This document shows positions 1 to 6,967 of a stretch of DNA of 36,532 nucleotides, in pieces. The stretch covers positions 1 through 36,532 of the forward strand of contig DFEG01000024.1 in NCBI GenBank assembly GCA_002369075.1, given 5' to 3'. The translations under genes were made by a program, and so were the position numbers. The notes beneath the pieces are model-generated. The model ran no database searches and was not told the DNA's origin. It saw nothing but the letters and a program-made list of their open reading frames with translations. This DNA comes from Bacteroidales bacterium UBA3808 (GTDB lineage: Bacteria > Bacteroidota > Bacteroidia > Bacteroidales > Paludibacteraceae). Position 1 is the stretch's first letter, and each line of letters begins with the position of its first letter.

Positions 1-814
1 CCTTCCATACTTTTTTCATTCCTCCAACGATATTATGTTTACCATCCATAGTCATAGTATCTGCAAATATCGAAGATAGCGGACGATATATTTCTGCATC
101 TCGCACTTTGCGATAACCGTATTTAACCCAATCCGCACGGTTAATATAGTGCATGCTATGCGTAATAGAGGAAGGATTCATTATCCATGTGTAAATCGGC
201 TTATTGAATATTCCGACCTTCTCTGCATGAATCCAATGCCATGCTATCCAATCCGAATCTTCCATAACGACATTCTCCTCATAGGGATGGTTGATACGCA
301 ACAAAAATTCACGTTTGTAGAGGTTTGCCCACGGAGCGAGATTATAACCAGTCATGAAATAGTTCTCGCAAAATTCTTTACCTGTTACTATCATCCCATC
401 CCCTTTTGAAATGCCATCATGACGAACCTGCCCATCTTCTTTCAAAATATCATACTGGCAAGCCAACATATCCACATCATTTTGCAGGGCGAAGAACAAA
501 GCTTCGTGAGTATTGCTCGGTATTATTGTATCATCTTGATCTGCAAATGCAATGTATTGTCCTTTTGCAAATCGGATACCGGTGTTTTTAGCCCCTCCCT
601 GACGCTTATTCACATCATGACGAATTATACGAATATTACTATGCTGTGATACAAAATTGCTCAATACATTCTCAGCGGCAACCGGTGATTTATCATCCAC
701 GACAATCACTTCAAACTCATACTCCGGCAATCCTATGGCATATATGCTATTCAAACAATTCTGAATACAATCCTGCCCATTATAGAAAGGTACTATGTAC
801 GAAATTTTTAACAT
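1..814 (-). CDS. Family 2 glycosyltransferase, 3' end beyond window
   Basis: Reading leftward from an ATG at 814-812, an open frame of 271 codons runs to the window edge without a stop, so the C-terminus is missing. The N-terminus is a GT-A fold of family 2: a hydrophobic first strand (KISYIVPFYNG), an acidic VVDD at about residues 38-41, GGAKNTG at 73-79 and the metal/nucleotide-sugar site ADQDD at 91-95. Such enzymes add a sugar to a lipid-linked glycan on the cytoplasmic side of the membrane. The start overlaps the last 7 bases of the upstream GT2 gene, so the two are probably translationally coupled in one polysaccharide operon. The sugar donor and acceptor cannot be told from sequence. 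Confidence 0.85.
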   Translation of the reverse strand, partial: MLKISYIVPFYNGQDCIQNCLNSIYAIGLPEYEFEVIVVDDKSPVAAENVLSNFVSQHSNIRIIRHDVNKRQGGAKNTGIRFAKGQYIAFADQDDTIIPSNTHEALFFALQNDVDMLACQYDILKEDGQVRHDGISKGDGMIVTGKEFCENYFMTGYNLAPWANLYKREFLLRINHPYEENVVMEDSDWIAWHWIHAEKVGIFNKPIYTWIMNPSSITHSMHYINRADWVKYGYRKVRDAEIYRPLSSIFADTMTMDGKHNIVGGMKKVWK

Positions 815-1830
815 TGTCTATGCTTGATAAATTTTCTATAAAAGGCACTTTTATTTACCATTTTTGCAAATTTGTAGTACGCCCAGTATATGGGTAAAGG
901 TAGTTTTTTATACAACCTGACTTGTTTTGTATTCTCAAATATTGCCAAATGGTGAGGACATACCTCGTAAAGAGTATGTAAGCCTTTCATCGCATTGTAT
1001 GTCTGCGCTGTTAATTCTCCCCAAACCCATACGCAATACTTGGCTGTTTGTAGGTCAATAAGTTCTTTTGCAAACTCGTCTATCGCTTTATGGCTTTGAT
1101 AAAATTTCATAAAATGTGTTGCTGCACTTATATGATTTGTGACCTTTTTTGCTACAAAATCAGGGGATATCGATTGTCCTTCACGTCCTATCAAGTAATT
1201 ATAAAGTACCATATCATAACAAATAAATGTTTTAGCATTTATCAATGGTGCTATGTATAACATTGTATCATCATAGCTTATGCGTTCAGCAAATAGCGGG
1301 TGGAAAGGTTGTATTATAGATGTTTTGTATGTGCATAACCAAAACGCAGTGCTACAATTATAGGACTGGTGTAATTTAAATTCAGTTATGGGTTGAGTAA
1401 TATTAAAGTTACAAGGAGATAATATCCAAGGCTCTATGCTCTTTTTATAAACTAAAATACGATGAAGATGCGTAAACACCAAATCAGCATCGGTTTCCGC
1501 CAGTTTTTCCATCAACTTATCCAGATTTGTCAGCCAATCATCGGAATCCAGAAAACGGAGATATTTGCCGGTGGCTTCCTTAAGACCGACATTCCAGGCT
1601 GAGCCATGTCCACCATTTTCTTTGTCAATCTGACGGAAAGTCTGCGGATAGCGTTTTACATACTCGCGCGACATCTCTGCTGAGTTATCCGGTGTGCCAT
1701 CATTTACAATGATCACCTCCAGCTGAGACATCAGTTTCTCATCTGTCAAGATACAAGAGTCAAGGCACTTGTTAATGTACGGTTCTACCTTGTAAACAGG
1801 TACTACTATGGTTAAGAGTTTATTTCCCAT
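808..1830 (-). CDS. Family 2 glycosyltransferase
   Basis: A complete 340-residue protein starting MGNKLLTIVVPVYK. The GT2 signature is clear: a first beta strand ending in PVYK, VNDGTPDNS at about 42-50, GGHGSAWN at 73-80 and the DXD-like LDSDDW at 94-99. The rest is a helical acceptor region followed by a basic tail (residues about 300-340) that may sit at the membrane surface. It probably transfers a sugar during capsule or O-antigen assembly. It begins 4 bases after the reconstructed end of the upstream DUF4422 gene and overlaps the next GT2 gene, so it lies in a single leftward operon. The gene is visibly AT-rich compared with the housekeeping genes further right. The exact linkage formed is unknown. 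Confidence 0.9.
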   Translation of the reverse strand: MGNKLLTIVVPVYKVEPYINKCLDSCILTDEKLMSQLEVIIVNDGTPDNSAEMSREYVKRYPQTFRQIDKENGGHGSAWNVGLKEATGKYLRFLDSDDWLTNLDKLMEKLAETDADLVFTHLHRILVYKKSIEPWILSPCNFNITQPITEFKLHQSYNCSTAFWLCTYKTSIIQPFHPLFAERISYDDTMLYIAPLINAKTFICYDMVLYNYLIGREGQSISPDFVAKKVTNHISAATHFMKFYQSHKAIDEFAKELIDLQTAKYCVWVWGELTAQTYNAMKGLHTLYEVCPHHLAIFENTKQVRLYKKLPLPIYWAYYKFAKMVNKSAFYRKFIKHRQC

Positions 1831-1834
1831 GATA

Positions 1835-2497
1835 TTAGAATTTTATACGATATGGTTTTATTCTTTGAGCATAGTAAGTTGCTAATTTCAAAACAAACTG
1901 ATCTCTTTTAGATATCTCTTTATCTTCCTTTTCATTTTTCCATGCGCTTCAAAATCCTATTTCGTTGCGATTGTATAATGCATCCGATATGCGAGATAAT
2001 ATAAAGTTTGGAATATGAATTTTTGACATCATACATTTACGAAAATGTTTGTCCGCATTATTAAAACCAACCCATGCTGAATTGGATTCGTTAATTCCCA
2101 ATCTGTAATTAAAAGTCGGTATTGCATTATATACTACACCGTTATGTATAGAATCAATTACGCTTTGTGGAATAGTCAAATCTATGTTATTGAAATCCGA
2201 AGTGCTAAATACGGTATCTGGGAATACTTTATCACATTGATTATGGAAATCGAAATATCTCCTATAGTGGTTGAGACCAATTATATCTACATTCTTAAGA
2301 TTTTTCCAAGCCCAATACATTCCGGTTAATTCACAATAACTACGGTTCTTGGTAGAGATATTTTCTCCTTCCGCGTCTGATTGAATACCTAATTCAACAT
2401 CTGACAAAGCCTTGCCTACATGTATCGGCATATATGGTTTCTCTTTTGCCATTACATCTTTTTTATGACAGCAGACTATAATCTTTATGTTTTTCAT
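1835..2497 (-). pseudogene. DUF4422-type glycosyltransferase interrupted by in-frame TGA
   Basis: Reading from the ATG at 2497, the protein shows DUF4422 hallmarks: an IKIIVCCHKK start, PYMPIHVG at 21-28, CELTGMYWAWKN at 55-66 and GLNHYRRYF at 74-82. Members of this family are thought to be capsule or O-antigen sugar transferases. The frame meets TGA at 1951-1949 after 182 residues. The same frame then continues for 37 good codons (starting SAWKNEKEDKEISK) to TAA at 1837-1835, five bases before the next gene's ATG at 1830. The full 219-codon frame is close to what I recall as usual for the family, and TGA is clearly a normal stop elsewhere in the window. A recent nonsense mutation, or a base error in the assembly, is the simplest reading. 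The truncated 182-residue product might still be made. Confidence 0.75.
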
Positions 2498-2516
2498 TGC
2501 TCTTTTTAATTTTGGA

Positions 2517-3857
2517 TTATCTTACTATATCTATTATTTTTTGCGTTTCATTACACAACTGCAAAGTCCGGTTTTTTATTGAGTTTCGCAATGCGATACC
2601 CTGATTATAATAAGATAGTGCCAAATCTATCATTTGGTCTATTTCTTTATTAGTTGGAACTTCATTAAATTCATGAATAAATGAATACTGTAATAGATGT
2701 TGTAAACTTGTAGTTTTGTGAGAATTAGATCCCATAAATACACAAGGAGTTCCTCCGAGTGATGCCATTATTGCCGGATGGTACCTTCCTGAAATAAAAA
2801 CACTGGCATTTGCTAAGATTTTAGCTGCAGCAATAATTGGAGTTTCAATAGAGATTATCGGTACGTTTGCCAATTGGCTAACTTCTTGCAGAAACTTATC
2901 ACCCTCACACACCTCAACCAGATAAATCTTACCATCGAATCTTTCTTTTAGAACTGAAACTAATTTTGTATATGATTTTATTGTTTGGTTAATGTCCATT
3001 TTAGTTCTCACACTAGATGAGCCTGCGATACAAATGTATGGAGATGAGAAATCCAAAGATTCATATAATAAATCATCCTCCACTGCATGTGGAATATAAT
3101 ATTTATAATTTACTACAATATGTTTATCATTAATAAGGGGATACCAAGAAAATAATGCATCTGGAATGAATATGGGATGAGAATGTGGGAGATAATGTAG
3201 TGCATATTGATACGATGTATTCTCTCGGACTGATACAACTTCACATTTAGCCAAAAGTTTATCTATTGATTCTAACATCTTATAATTTCGAGGAGATGTA
3301 GATTCATCGGAAAACATGGCATTCAAAAAAAATACCTTTTTCCCTTTTTGTAGAGCCCAATATACCAACATACTTATAACAAGTGCCTCACGCCAATGCC
3401 ATTCTGGAGTAGAAAAAATAAAAGATCCTTCTCCGTTTACTACGATAGCATCAAATTCATAGCTATCAAGGTTAAATTCTTCAAGATAAGGATTCGCAGG
3501 AAGACATTTTTTGAGATTCAATATTGACTGCTCAAAATCCAAAGACACGAAGTCACACGGACCTGCATAATAATTTTCAGAAAGGAGTTTACTAATTCTT
3601 CTTATAGTGCCAAACAATAATGATTCTATTATTTCACGATGTTTATTATTATTTTTCCATTTCCCAACTAATTTATAGAGCCAAGTTGGAAAATATTTAC
3701 AAAAGAACAATTTATTTGTATCGTAATTTGTATATTTCCCCGTTACGACCCCAACAATCTCGTTGTTTTGTCGAACTAATTGAGAAAGTGCAGTGCTGGT
3801 TGCACGACACCCATAGTTGCCTCTCACTCTATTATCTGAAACATATATTATTTTCAT
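2517..3857 (-). CDS. Polysaccharide pyruvyl transferase family protein
   Basis: This 446-residue protein matches the polysaccharide pyruvyl transferase (CsaB/WcaK-like) family by pattern: an N-terminal Rossmann-like strand with GNYGCRA near residue 13, NGEGSF at about 141-146, KVFFLNAMF and SVRENTSYQYA in the middle, and a C-terminal GRYHPAIMASLGGTPCVFMG block. The GRYHP and GGTPC motifs are the most diagnostic. Family members transfer pyruvate from phosphoenolpyruvate to sugars of capsule or exopolysaccharide, giving ketal-linked negative charge. It is the first gene of the leftward polysaccharide group, and a repeat-rich gap of about 680 bases lies upstream. No Bacteroides-type promoter was recognised in front of it. 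The AT-rich composition suggests transfer along with its neighbours. Confidence 0.85.
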   Translation of the reverse strand: MKIIYVSDNRVRGNYGCRATSTALSQLVRQNNEIVGVVTGKYTNYDTNKLFFCKYFPTWLYKLVGKWKNNNKHREIIESLLFGTIRRISKLLSENYYAGPCDFVSLDFEQSILNLKKCLPANPYLEEFNLDSYEFDAIVVNGEGSFIFSTPEWHWREALVISMLVYWALQKGKKVFFLNAMFSDESTSPRNYKMLESIDKLLAKCEVVSVRENTSYQYALHYLPHSHPIFIPDALFSWYPLINDKHIVVNYKYYIPHAVEDDLLYESLDFSSPYICIAGSSSVRTKMDINQTIKSYTKLVSVLKERFDGKIYLVEVCEGDKFLQEVSQLANVPIISIETPIIAAAKILANASVFISGRYHPAIMASLGGTPCVFMGSNSHKTTSLQHLLQYSFIHEFNEVPTNKEIDQMIDLALSYYNQGIALRNSIKNRTLQLCNETQKIIDIVR

Positions 3858-4010
3858 AATACTAATTATTTTATTTATTCTCTATTCCCATTTCATTTTC
3901 CTTCTATTTACCTTTCTTAGCCCTTATGAGCACGATTAATTCATTCTCATTCCCATCTCGTACGCATCGTGGACGTCACTGATGGGTGCTTTATTTATGA
4001 TATTTTTGTT

Positions 4011-4088
4011 ATGTCTGCATTCAATGCAGACGCAATGGACAAAGTTCTAATGTCGACATTCGATGCAGACGCAATGGACAAAGTTATA
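4011..4088. repeat. Tandem direct repeat, 2 x 39 bp
   Basis: Two adjacent 39-base units, 4011-4049 and 4050-4088, match at 35 of 39 positions; both contain GCAGACGCAATGGACAAAG. The first unit also holds a perfect hairpin, an 8-base arm TCTGCATT with a 1-base loop (4014-4030), which the second unit has partly lost. The surrounding gap 3858-4538 contains no convincing gene. The period is a multiple of three, so a decayed coding repeat is possible, but no open frame supports it. Confidence 0.8.
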
Positions 4089-4100
4089 AAAATTTGCAGT

Positions 4101-4221
4101 GGCAGAAATGGCAATTTTGGCAATTTCTTTCATTTTGCAAACTTTTAATAGACTATTTCTTTAATAACAGTGGCCATTCAATGACATTTTGTAAGTTTCT
4201 GCCAAAATTGCCATTTTTGCC
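4101..4221. repeat. Inverted repeat, 21-bp arms, 79-bp spacer
   Basis: The left arm 4101-4121 and right arm 4201-4221 are reverse complements at 20 of 21 positions (core ATGGCAATTTTGGC). The 79-base spacer is AT-rich and has no plausible gene. The element could be a degraded miniature insertion element or a long hairpin. No flanking target duplication was found. The rest of the gap up to 4538 is pyrimidine-rich low-complexity sequence with CACTTTT and CCGGAT-type short repeats. Confidence 0.6.
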
Positions 4222-4444
4222 ATGTCATTTTTTTCAATGTTCATTATCTGGCATAATATGCCGCCCTTTCCTATTCTATTCCGCTTCTTCCTTTCCGCCG
4301 GATACCATCTGGCATCTCCTTTTTCCATTGTCCCGGCATTTATGCCGGATTTTCGTCCATTCCGCCGGATGTCATCCGACTTCCTTTCACTTTTCACTTT
4401 TCACCTTTCCCCTTTCACAACCTCGTCCCAACTCCCTTCAATTC

Positions 4445-4475
4445 GTTAGTTATAAGTTAGATATTAGTTAGATAT
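4445..4475. repeat. 31-nt dispersed repeat, copy 1
   Basis: A 31-base sequence built from the word TTAG(T/A)TAT repeated, identical base for base to 24836-24866. This copy lies in the gap downstream of the small minus-strand gene 4539-4922. See copy 2 and the matching finding. Confidence 0.75.
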
Positions 4476-4538
4476 CCGTTAGTCATTCCCCTAATGTCTT
4501 CCTAACTTCTTTCTTCCATCTCTTTCCTACTCTTGCAC

Positions 4539-4922
4539 TTATTTCTCCGTTCCGGGTAATCCGGCTTCTCTTCTCATCTGGCGTTGCAGCACGCTCTGGA
4601 CATAACGATCCAAGCGCAGATAGATATGTCTTTTGCCGGTTTTGCGCTCAATGGGTGCGTCCGGCTCGGGCTCGTTGAGTTGAGCATGCCAGCGCTTGCT
4701 CCATTCCGCTTTGCGGACGGGGTCGGCAAGTTCCTCCAACGCCATCGTCATCGAGCGGTGGAAAATAGAAGTGTTTCGGATCTCACCCTCACGGAGAGGA
4801 TGCGTCTCGTAATCACGGGGCTTGGCTACAAAATAGACCTCCTCAGCTCCGTAGCCGACCACCACACCTTCCTCATCGCGGTAGGTCTTGCGTCGTCTGA
4901 TCAAACTCTGTTGCGGTTTCAT
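4539..4922 (-). CDS. Hypothetical protein, 127 aa
   Basis: I do not recognise this protein. It is 127 residues, strongly basic and arginine-rich, with no signal peptide or membrane segment. The N-terminus reads MKPQQSLIRRRKTYRDEEG, followed by a GYGAEEVYFVAKP stretch that could be a beta hairpin. The C-terminal third has RHIYLRLDRYVQSVLQRQMR, likely an amphipathic helix. Codon use and a composition higher in GC than the adjacent gaps favour a real gene over chance. It stands alone: downstream lies the repeat-rich gap and upstream lies an RNA-like region with terminators reading the same way, so it probably has its own unseen promoter near 4930-4990. The basic character would fit nucleic-acid binding, but that is only a guess. 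Confidence 0.6.
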   Translation of the reverse strand: MKPQQSLIRRRKTYRDEEGVVVGYGAEEVYFVAKPRDYETHPLREGEIRNTSIFHRSMTMALEELADPVRKAEWSKRWHAQLNEPEPDAPIERKTGKRHIYLRLDRYVQSVLQRQMRREAGLPGTEK

Positions 4923-5024
4923 GCTATTTTATCAGTCCACAAATTAAACAGATTTATTTTTCTTGGTCAAAAATTACCCAAAATGATTCAAAAATTATTT
5001 TACAACAATTAAAGACAATTATAC

Positions 5025-5079
5025 AAAAAAGCCCATCTTAACAGTTCTCCGGCGTATGCCAGATCGTTGTTAAAATGGG
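5025..5079 (-). terminator. Intrinsic terminator, leftward
   Basis: On the minus strand, arms CCCATTTTAACA (5079-5068) and TGTTAAGATGGG (5043-5032) form a 12-bp stem including one T-G wobble. A C and six Ts (5030-5025) follow at once. The wobble pairs only on the minus strand, which supports leftward transcription. The loop contains a small GGC..GCC stem. Confidence 0.7.
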
Positions 5080-5115
5080 AAATTGAGTGGAAATAGGTAT
5101 TCCGTTTCGGACATC

Positions 5116-5148
5116 AAAAAACGCGGATCTCTTCTCTTGCTTATCCGC
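5116..5148 (-). terminator. Possible intrinsic terminator, leftward
   Basis: On the minus strand GCGGAT (5148-5143) pairs with ATCCGC (5128-5123) around a purine-rich loop and is followed by G and six Ts (5121-5116). The stem is only 6 bp. An alternative pairing TTGCTTAT/ATAAGCAA (8 bp) upstream would compete with it, so this could also be part of a folded RNA. Confidence 0.45.
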
Positions 5149-5159
5149 TTCTTGAGGTC

Positions 5160-5290
5160 CTGAGAAAACCCGTCATTTCAAATAAGCAATGCAGAAACCC
5201 ACGCTGTGTATATGCGTACACACGCGCATACCTATATAAGGTACACGCGGGTGCATAATACACCCCATGAGCATCTACCACTACTTGTTT
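5160..5290 (-). other. Hairpin-rich stretch, possible structured RNA
   Basis: No open frame here is convincing, yet the minus strand holds several close hairpins: GGGTG...CACCC, TACCT-tata-AGGTA and GTGT...ACAC, plus an 8-bp TTGCTTAT/ATAAGCAA pairing with sequence nearer 5145. Two leftward terminators lie just beyond. No TAnnTTTG promoter was seen directly upstream, so it may be a processed or read-through part of the transcript starting near 5673. Confidence 0.35.
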
Positions 5291-5332
5291 TCGAAAATGA
5301 CTTTTATTGAAGTTTCTCAGGTTTCAAGAAGT

Positions 5333-5673
5333 CAAAAACAAGCGTTAGCAAACGCCTTAATAATATGTCTGCCTCGTCGGAAGCGACAATCCATGATTAA
5401 GTTGCTTTGCAACAAATGTAATGGTTGTGCTTTCTCCTCTTCCCACAGATTATAAATCTGCGGGAGCCCTATCAGAACCGCTTCACAGCGAGAGGTAATA
5501 AACTCGGCTACAGCCCACCCGCGCGGACATTATTCTCGTATATGCTCCGCTCTTCCCAACCTAAACATTACGTTCGGTTTACGTTGGGAGCCCTAAAGCG
5601 TGGGACTGCCATGCAAAAGTGTGGTCATAGACACTCGCTTGGTCTATGTCGGGCGTGCCCGAAACACCTTTGC
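5333..5673 (-). ncRNA. Candidate non-coding RNA, about 340 nt
   Basis: A strong Bacteroides-type promoter (5679-5710) points left into a region with no plausible minus-strand gene before 4922, about 750 bases away. The transcript would open with paired elements: CATAGAC/GTCTATG, TCGGGC/GCCCGA, CCCAAC...GTTGGG, and CCCGCAGATT/AATCTGTGGG. The last contains a G-T wobble that pairs only on this strand. It would end at a hairpin plus T-run at 5358-5334. I checked by eye for tmRNA, RNase P, SRP and 6S hallmarks (for example GAGGAAAGUCC, a TTCGA T-arm, GGAAGGAAGC) and saw none. The boundaries are estimated from the promoter and terminator. Confidence 0.5.
5334..5358 (-). terminator. Intrinsic terminator of candidate ncRNA
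   Basis: On the minus strand AGGCGTT (5357-5351) pairs with AACGCTT (5346-5340) across a TGCT loop, with one G-T wobble. It is followed by G and five Ts (5338-5334). Confidence 0.6.
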
Positions 5674-5678
5674 GGGTG

Positions 5679-5710
5679 CAAAGGTACGATATTTTTTTGA
5701 TATATGCAAG
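5679..5710 (-). promoter_or_regulatory. Bacteroides-type promoter for candidate ncRNA
   Basis: On the minus strand the -33 box is CTTG (5710-5707), the spacer is 20 nt, and the -7 box is TACCTTTG (5686-5679). The same geometry recurs at seven other promoters in the window. Transcription should start near 5674. Confidence 0.75.
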
Positions 5711-5824
5711 TTTATGAGTGATTTTTGCCCGTACAGGTGCATTTTTAGCGCTGTAAGTATCCCTACTTATCGTGATTTTGAAGGTTCTTAAGGAAATCTT
5801 AAGTTTTGTTTAAGAAATATTTTG

Positions 5825-5832
5825 TACCTTTG
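5825..5832 (+). promoter_or_regulatory. -7 box upstream of TonB-receptor fragment
   Basis: TACCTTTG matches the -7 consensus, but the sequence 20 nt upstream (AAGT) is not a good -33 box; the nearest TTTG gives a 16-nt spacer. It is about 150 bases before the ATG at 5978, so the leader would be long. Confidence 0.45.
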
Positions 5833-5907
5833 CAACGCGTTCGGCAAATGGATCGCAGGAACGATACCGCTACCGCTAAATCGCAAATGCGACCATTGCC
5901 TCCGCTC

Positions 5908-5945
5908 TCCCCACCGGACGCGCTACCGTTAGCGTCCGTCGGGGA
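5908..5945 (+). other. Stable leader hairpin before TonB-receptor fragment
   Basis: Nested arms TCCCC/GGGGA, GGAC/GTCC and GCTA/TAGC pair around a CCGT loop between the -7 box at 5825 and the ATG at 5978. It could be a regulatory leader structure or a remnant of a small repeat element. There is no T-run, so it is not an intrinsic terminator. Confidence 0.4.
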
Positions 5946-5977
5946 CCCCAAATAAGTGAAAAGTGAAAAATGAGAAA

Positions 5978-6517
5978 ATGAAGTATATATTCGTTTTATT
6001 GGTTCTGTGCATAACCGGGATGGCAGAGGCGCTGGAGGTGGCTGACTCGGTGACGCTGCCGGACGTAGAAGTGTCCGTCTCGCGGGTGTCACGGCCGGCT
6101 GTCTATCAGCAGATGCAGGTGTCGGTGACGGATCAGCAGGTGCTGGAACAAGCACAGGTGGCGGCACCGAAAGATGTCAGTTCGCTGGCGCCGAACATCT
6201 ACATGCCGGATTACGGTTCAGCCATGACCAGCAGTATCTATATCCGCGGACTGGGCAGCCGGATCAACGAGCCGGTGATGGGAATGGTGGTCGATGGTGT
6301 GCCGCTGCTGGACAAGAACCTATACGACCACGCCCTGCAGGACGTGAAACGGATAGAGCTCTTGCGGGGTCCGCAGGGTTCGTTCTACGGGCGCAACTCG
6401 CCGGCAGGCGTGATGGAGATCCGTACGATACAGCCGTTGGATCTGCCGGACTACAGCGTGCGCGGGTGCGTCAGTTACGGCACGGCGAACACGGTGAGCG
6501 CGCCGGCAAAGTCGTAA
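5978..6517 (+). pseudogene. TonB-dependent receptor fragment (plug domain only)
   Basis: The start is ATG 5978 (MKYIFVLLVLCITGMAEA, a good signal peptide) rather than the GTG at 5963. The 179 residues cover only the periplasmic plug: TLPDVEVSVSRVSRP, NIYMPDYGSAMTSSIYIRGLG, VVDGVPLLDKNLYD and the diagnostic RIELLRGPQGSFYGRNSPAG. Full receptors of this family run to roughly 600-800 residues, with a 22-strand barrel that takes up metal chelates, vitamins or glycans. Here the frame stops at 6517, only 38 bases before the next gene, so the whole barrel is absent, apparently by deletion. A free plug cannot form a transport channel. A secondary role for it cannot be excluded, but loss of function is the simpler view. 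Confidence 0.8.
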
Positions 6518-6554
6518 AGATGGAAGAAAAGGCTCTCAATACAAACGATGCAAA

Positions 6555-6872
6555 ATGAGTTACGAAGGATTATTATTAGGAGCCGGTGCATTCCTATGCA
6601 TCGGCATTTTCCACCCACTGGTAATCAAGGCGGAGTACTATTTCGGAGTGAAGTCGTGGTGGGCGTTTCTGGCTATAGGTCTGATAGCCGCCGCGGGCTC
6701 TGTTTTTGCCGGAAGCCTGTATCTCTCAATCTTTCTGGGGATCTTCGCCTTCTCCGCTTTATGGGGCATTGGTGAGGTCATCAAACAAGAACAAAGAGTG
6801 CTCAAGGGTTGGTTCCCGGAGAACCCAAAACGGCATGAATACTACGCACGGAAGCGGCAAGAAATGAAATAA
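6555..6872 (+). CDS. DUF4491 family membrane protein
   Basis: A 105-residue protein, start MSYEGLLLGAGAFLCIGIFH. It matches my memory of DUF4491, a small Bacteroidetes inner-membrane family of unknown role: FHPLVIKAEYYFG near residue 20-32, then two more hydrophobic helices, then the conserved cytoplasmic tail motif KGWFPENPKR at about 85-94. Three membrane helices are likely. It follows the truncated TonB receptor by 38 bases and may share its transcript. The next gene, a regulator, has its own promoter. Nothing in the sequence points to a substrate or partner. Confidence 0.85.
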   Translation: MSYEGLLLGAGAFLCIGIFHPLVIKAEYYFGVKSWWAFLAIGLIAAAGSVFAGSLYLSIFLGIFAFSALWGIGEVIKQEQRVLKGWFPENPKRHEYYARKRQEMK

Positions 6873-6910
6873 GCCGGTATCCCCAAAAATGGTGATTTTG
6901 GGCTCGCTGT

Positions 6911-6942
6911 ATTGCTCATGTGAGATTTTTTTTGTACCTTTG
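6911..6942 (+). promoter_or_regulatory. Bacteroides-type promoter of the LuxR regulator
   Basis: ATTG (6911-6914), 20-nt spacer, TACCTTTG (6935-6942). The start of transcription near 6947 gives a leader of about 20 nt before ATG 6968. This also argues against the longer reading frame that would begin at 6920. Confidence 0.8.
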
Positions 6943-6967
6943 CAGCAAATTTGCAAAAATCGGTACT

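Noticed and set aside
1949..1951. Reassignment of TGA to an amino acid as an explanation of the split DUF4422 gene
   Set aside because: queA, gldN, DUF2795 and paralog 1 all end naturally at TGA, so TGA works as a stop in this genome.
4094..4471. A 125-residue plus-strand frame and a 78-residue minus-strand frame in the repeat-rich gap
   Set aside because: The translations follow the inverted repeat and pyrimidine-rich tracts, with no protein-like pattern.
5333..5673. tmRNA, RNase P RNA, SRP RNA or 6S RNA as the identity of the minus-strand ncRNA candidate
   Set aside because: The conserved cores I know for these RNAs were not seen. A covariance search would settle it.
5267..5791. Small plus-strand frames across the hairpin-rich region
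   Set aside because: Their products have no recognisable motifs, signal peptides or good starts, and base pairing explains the sequence better.
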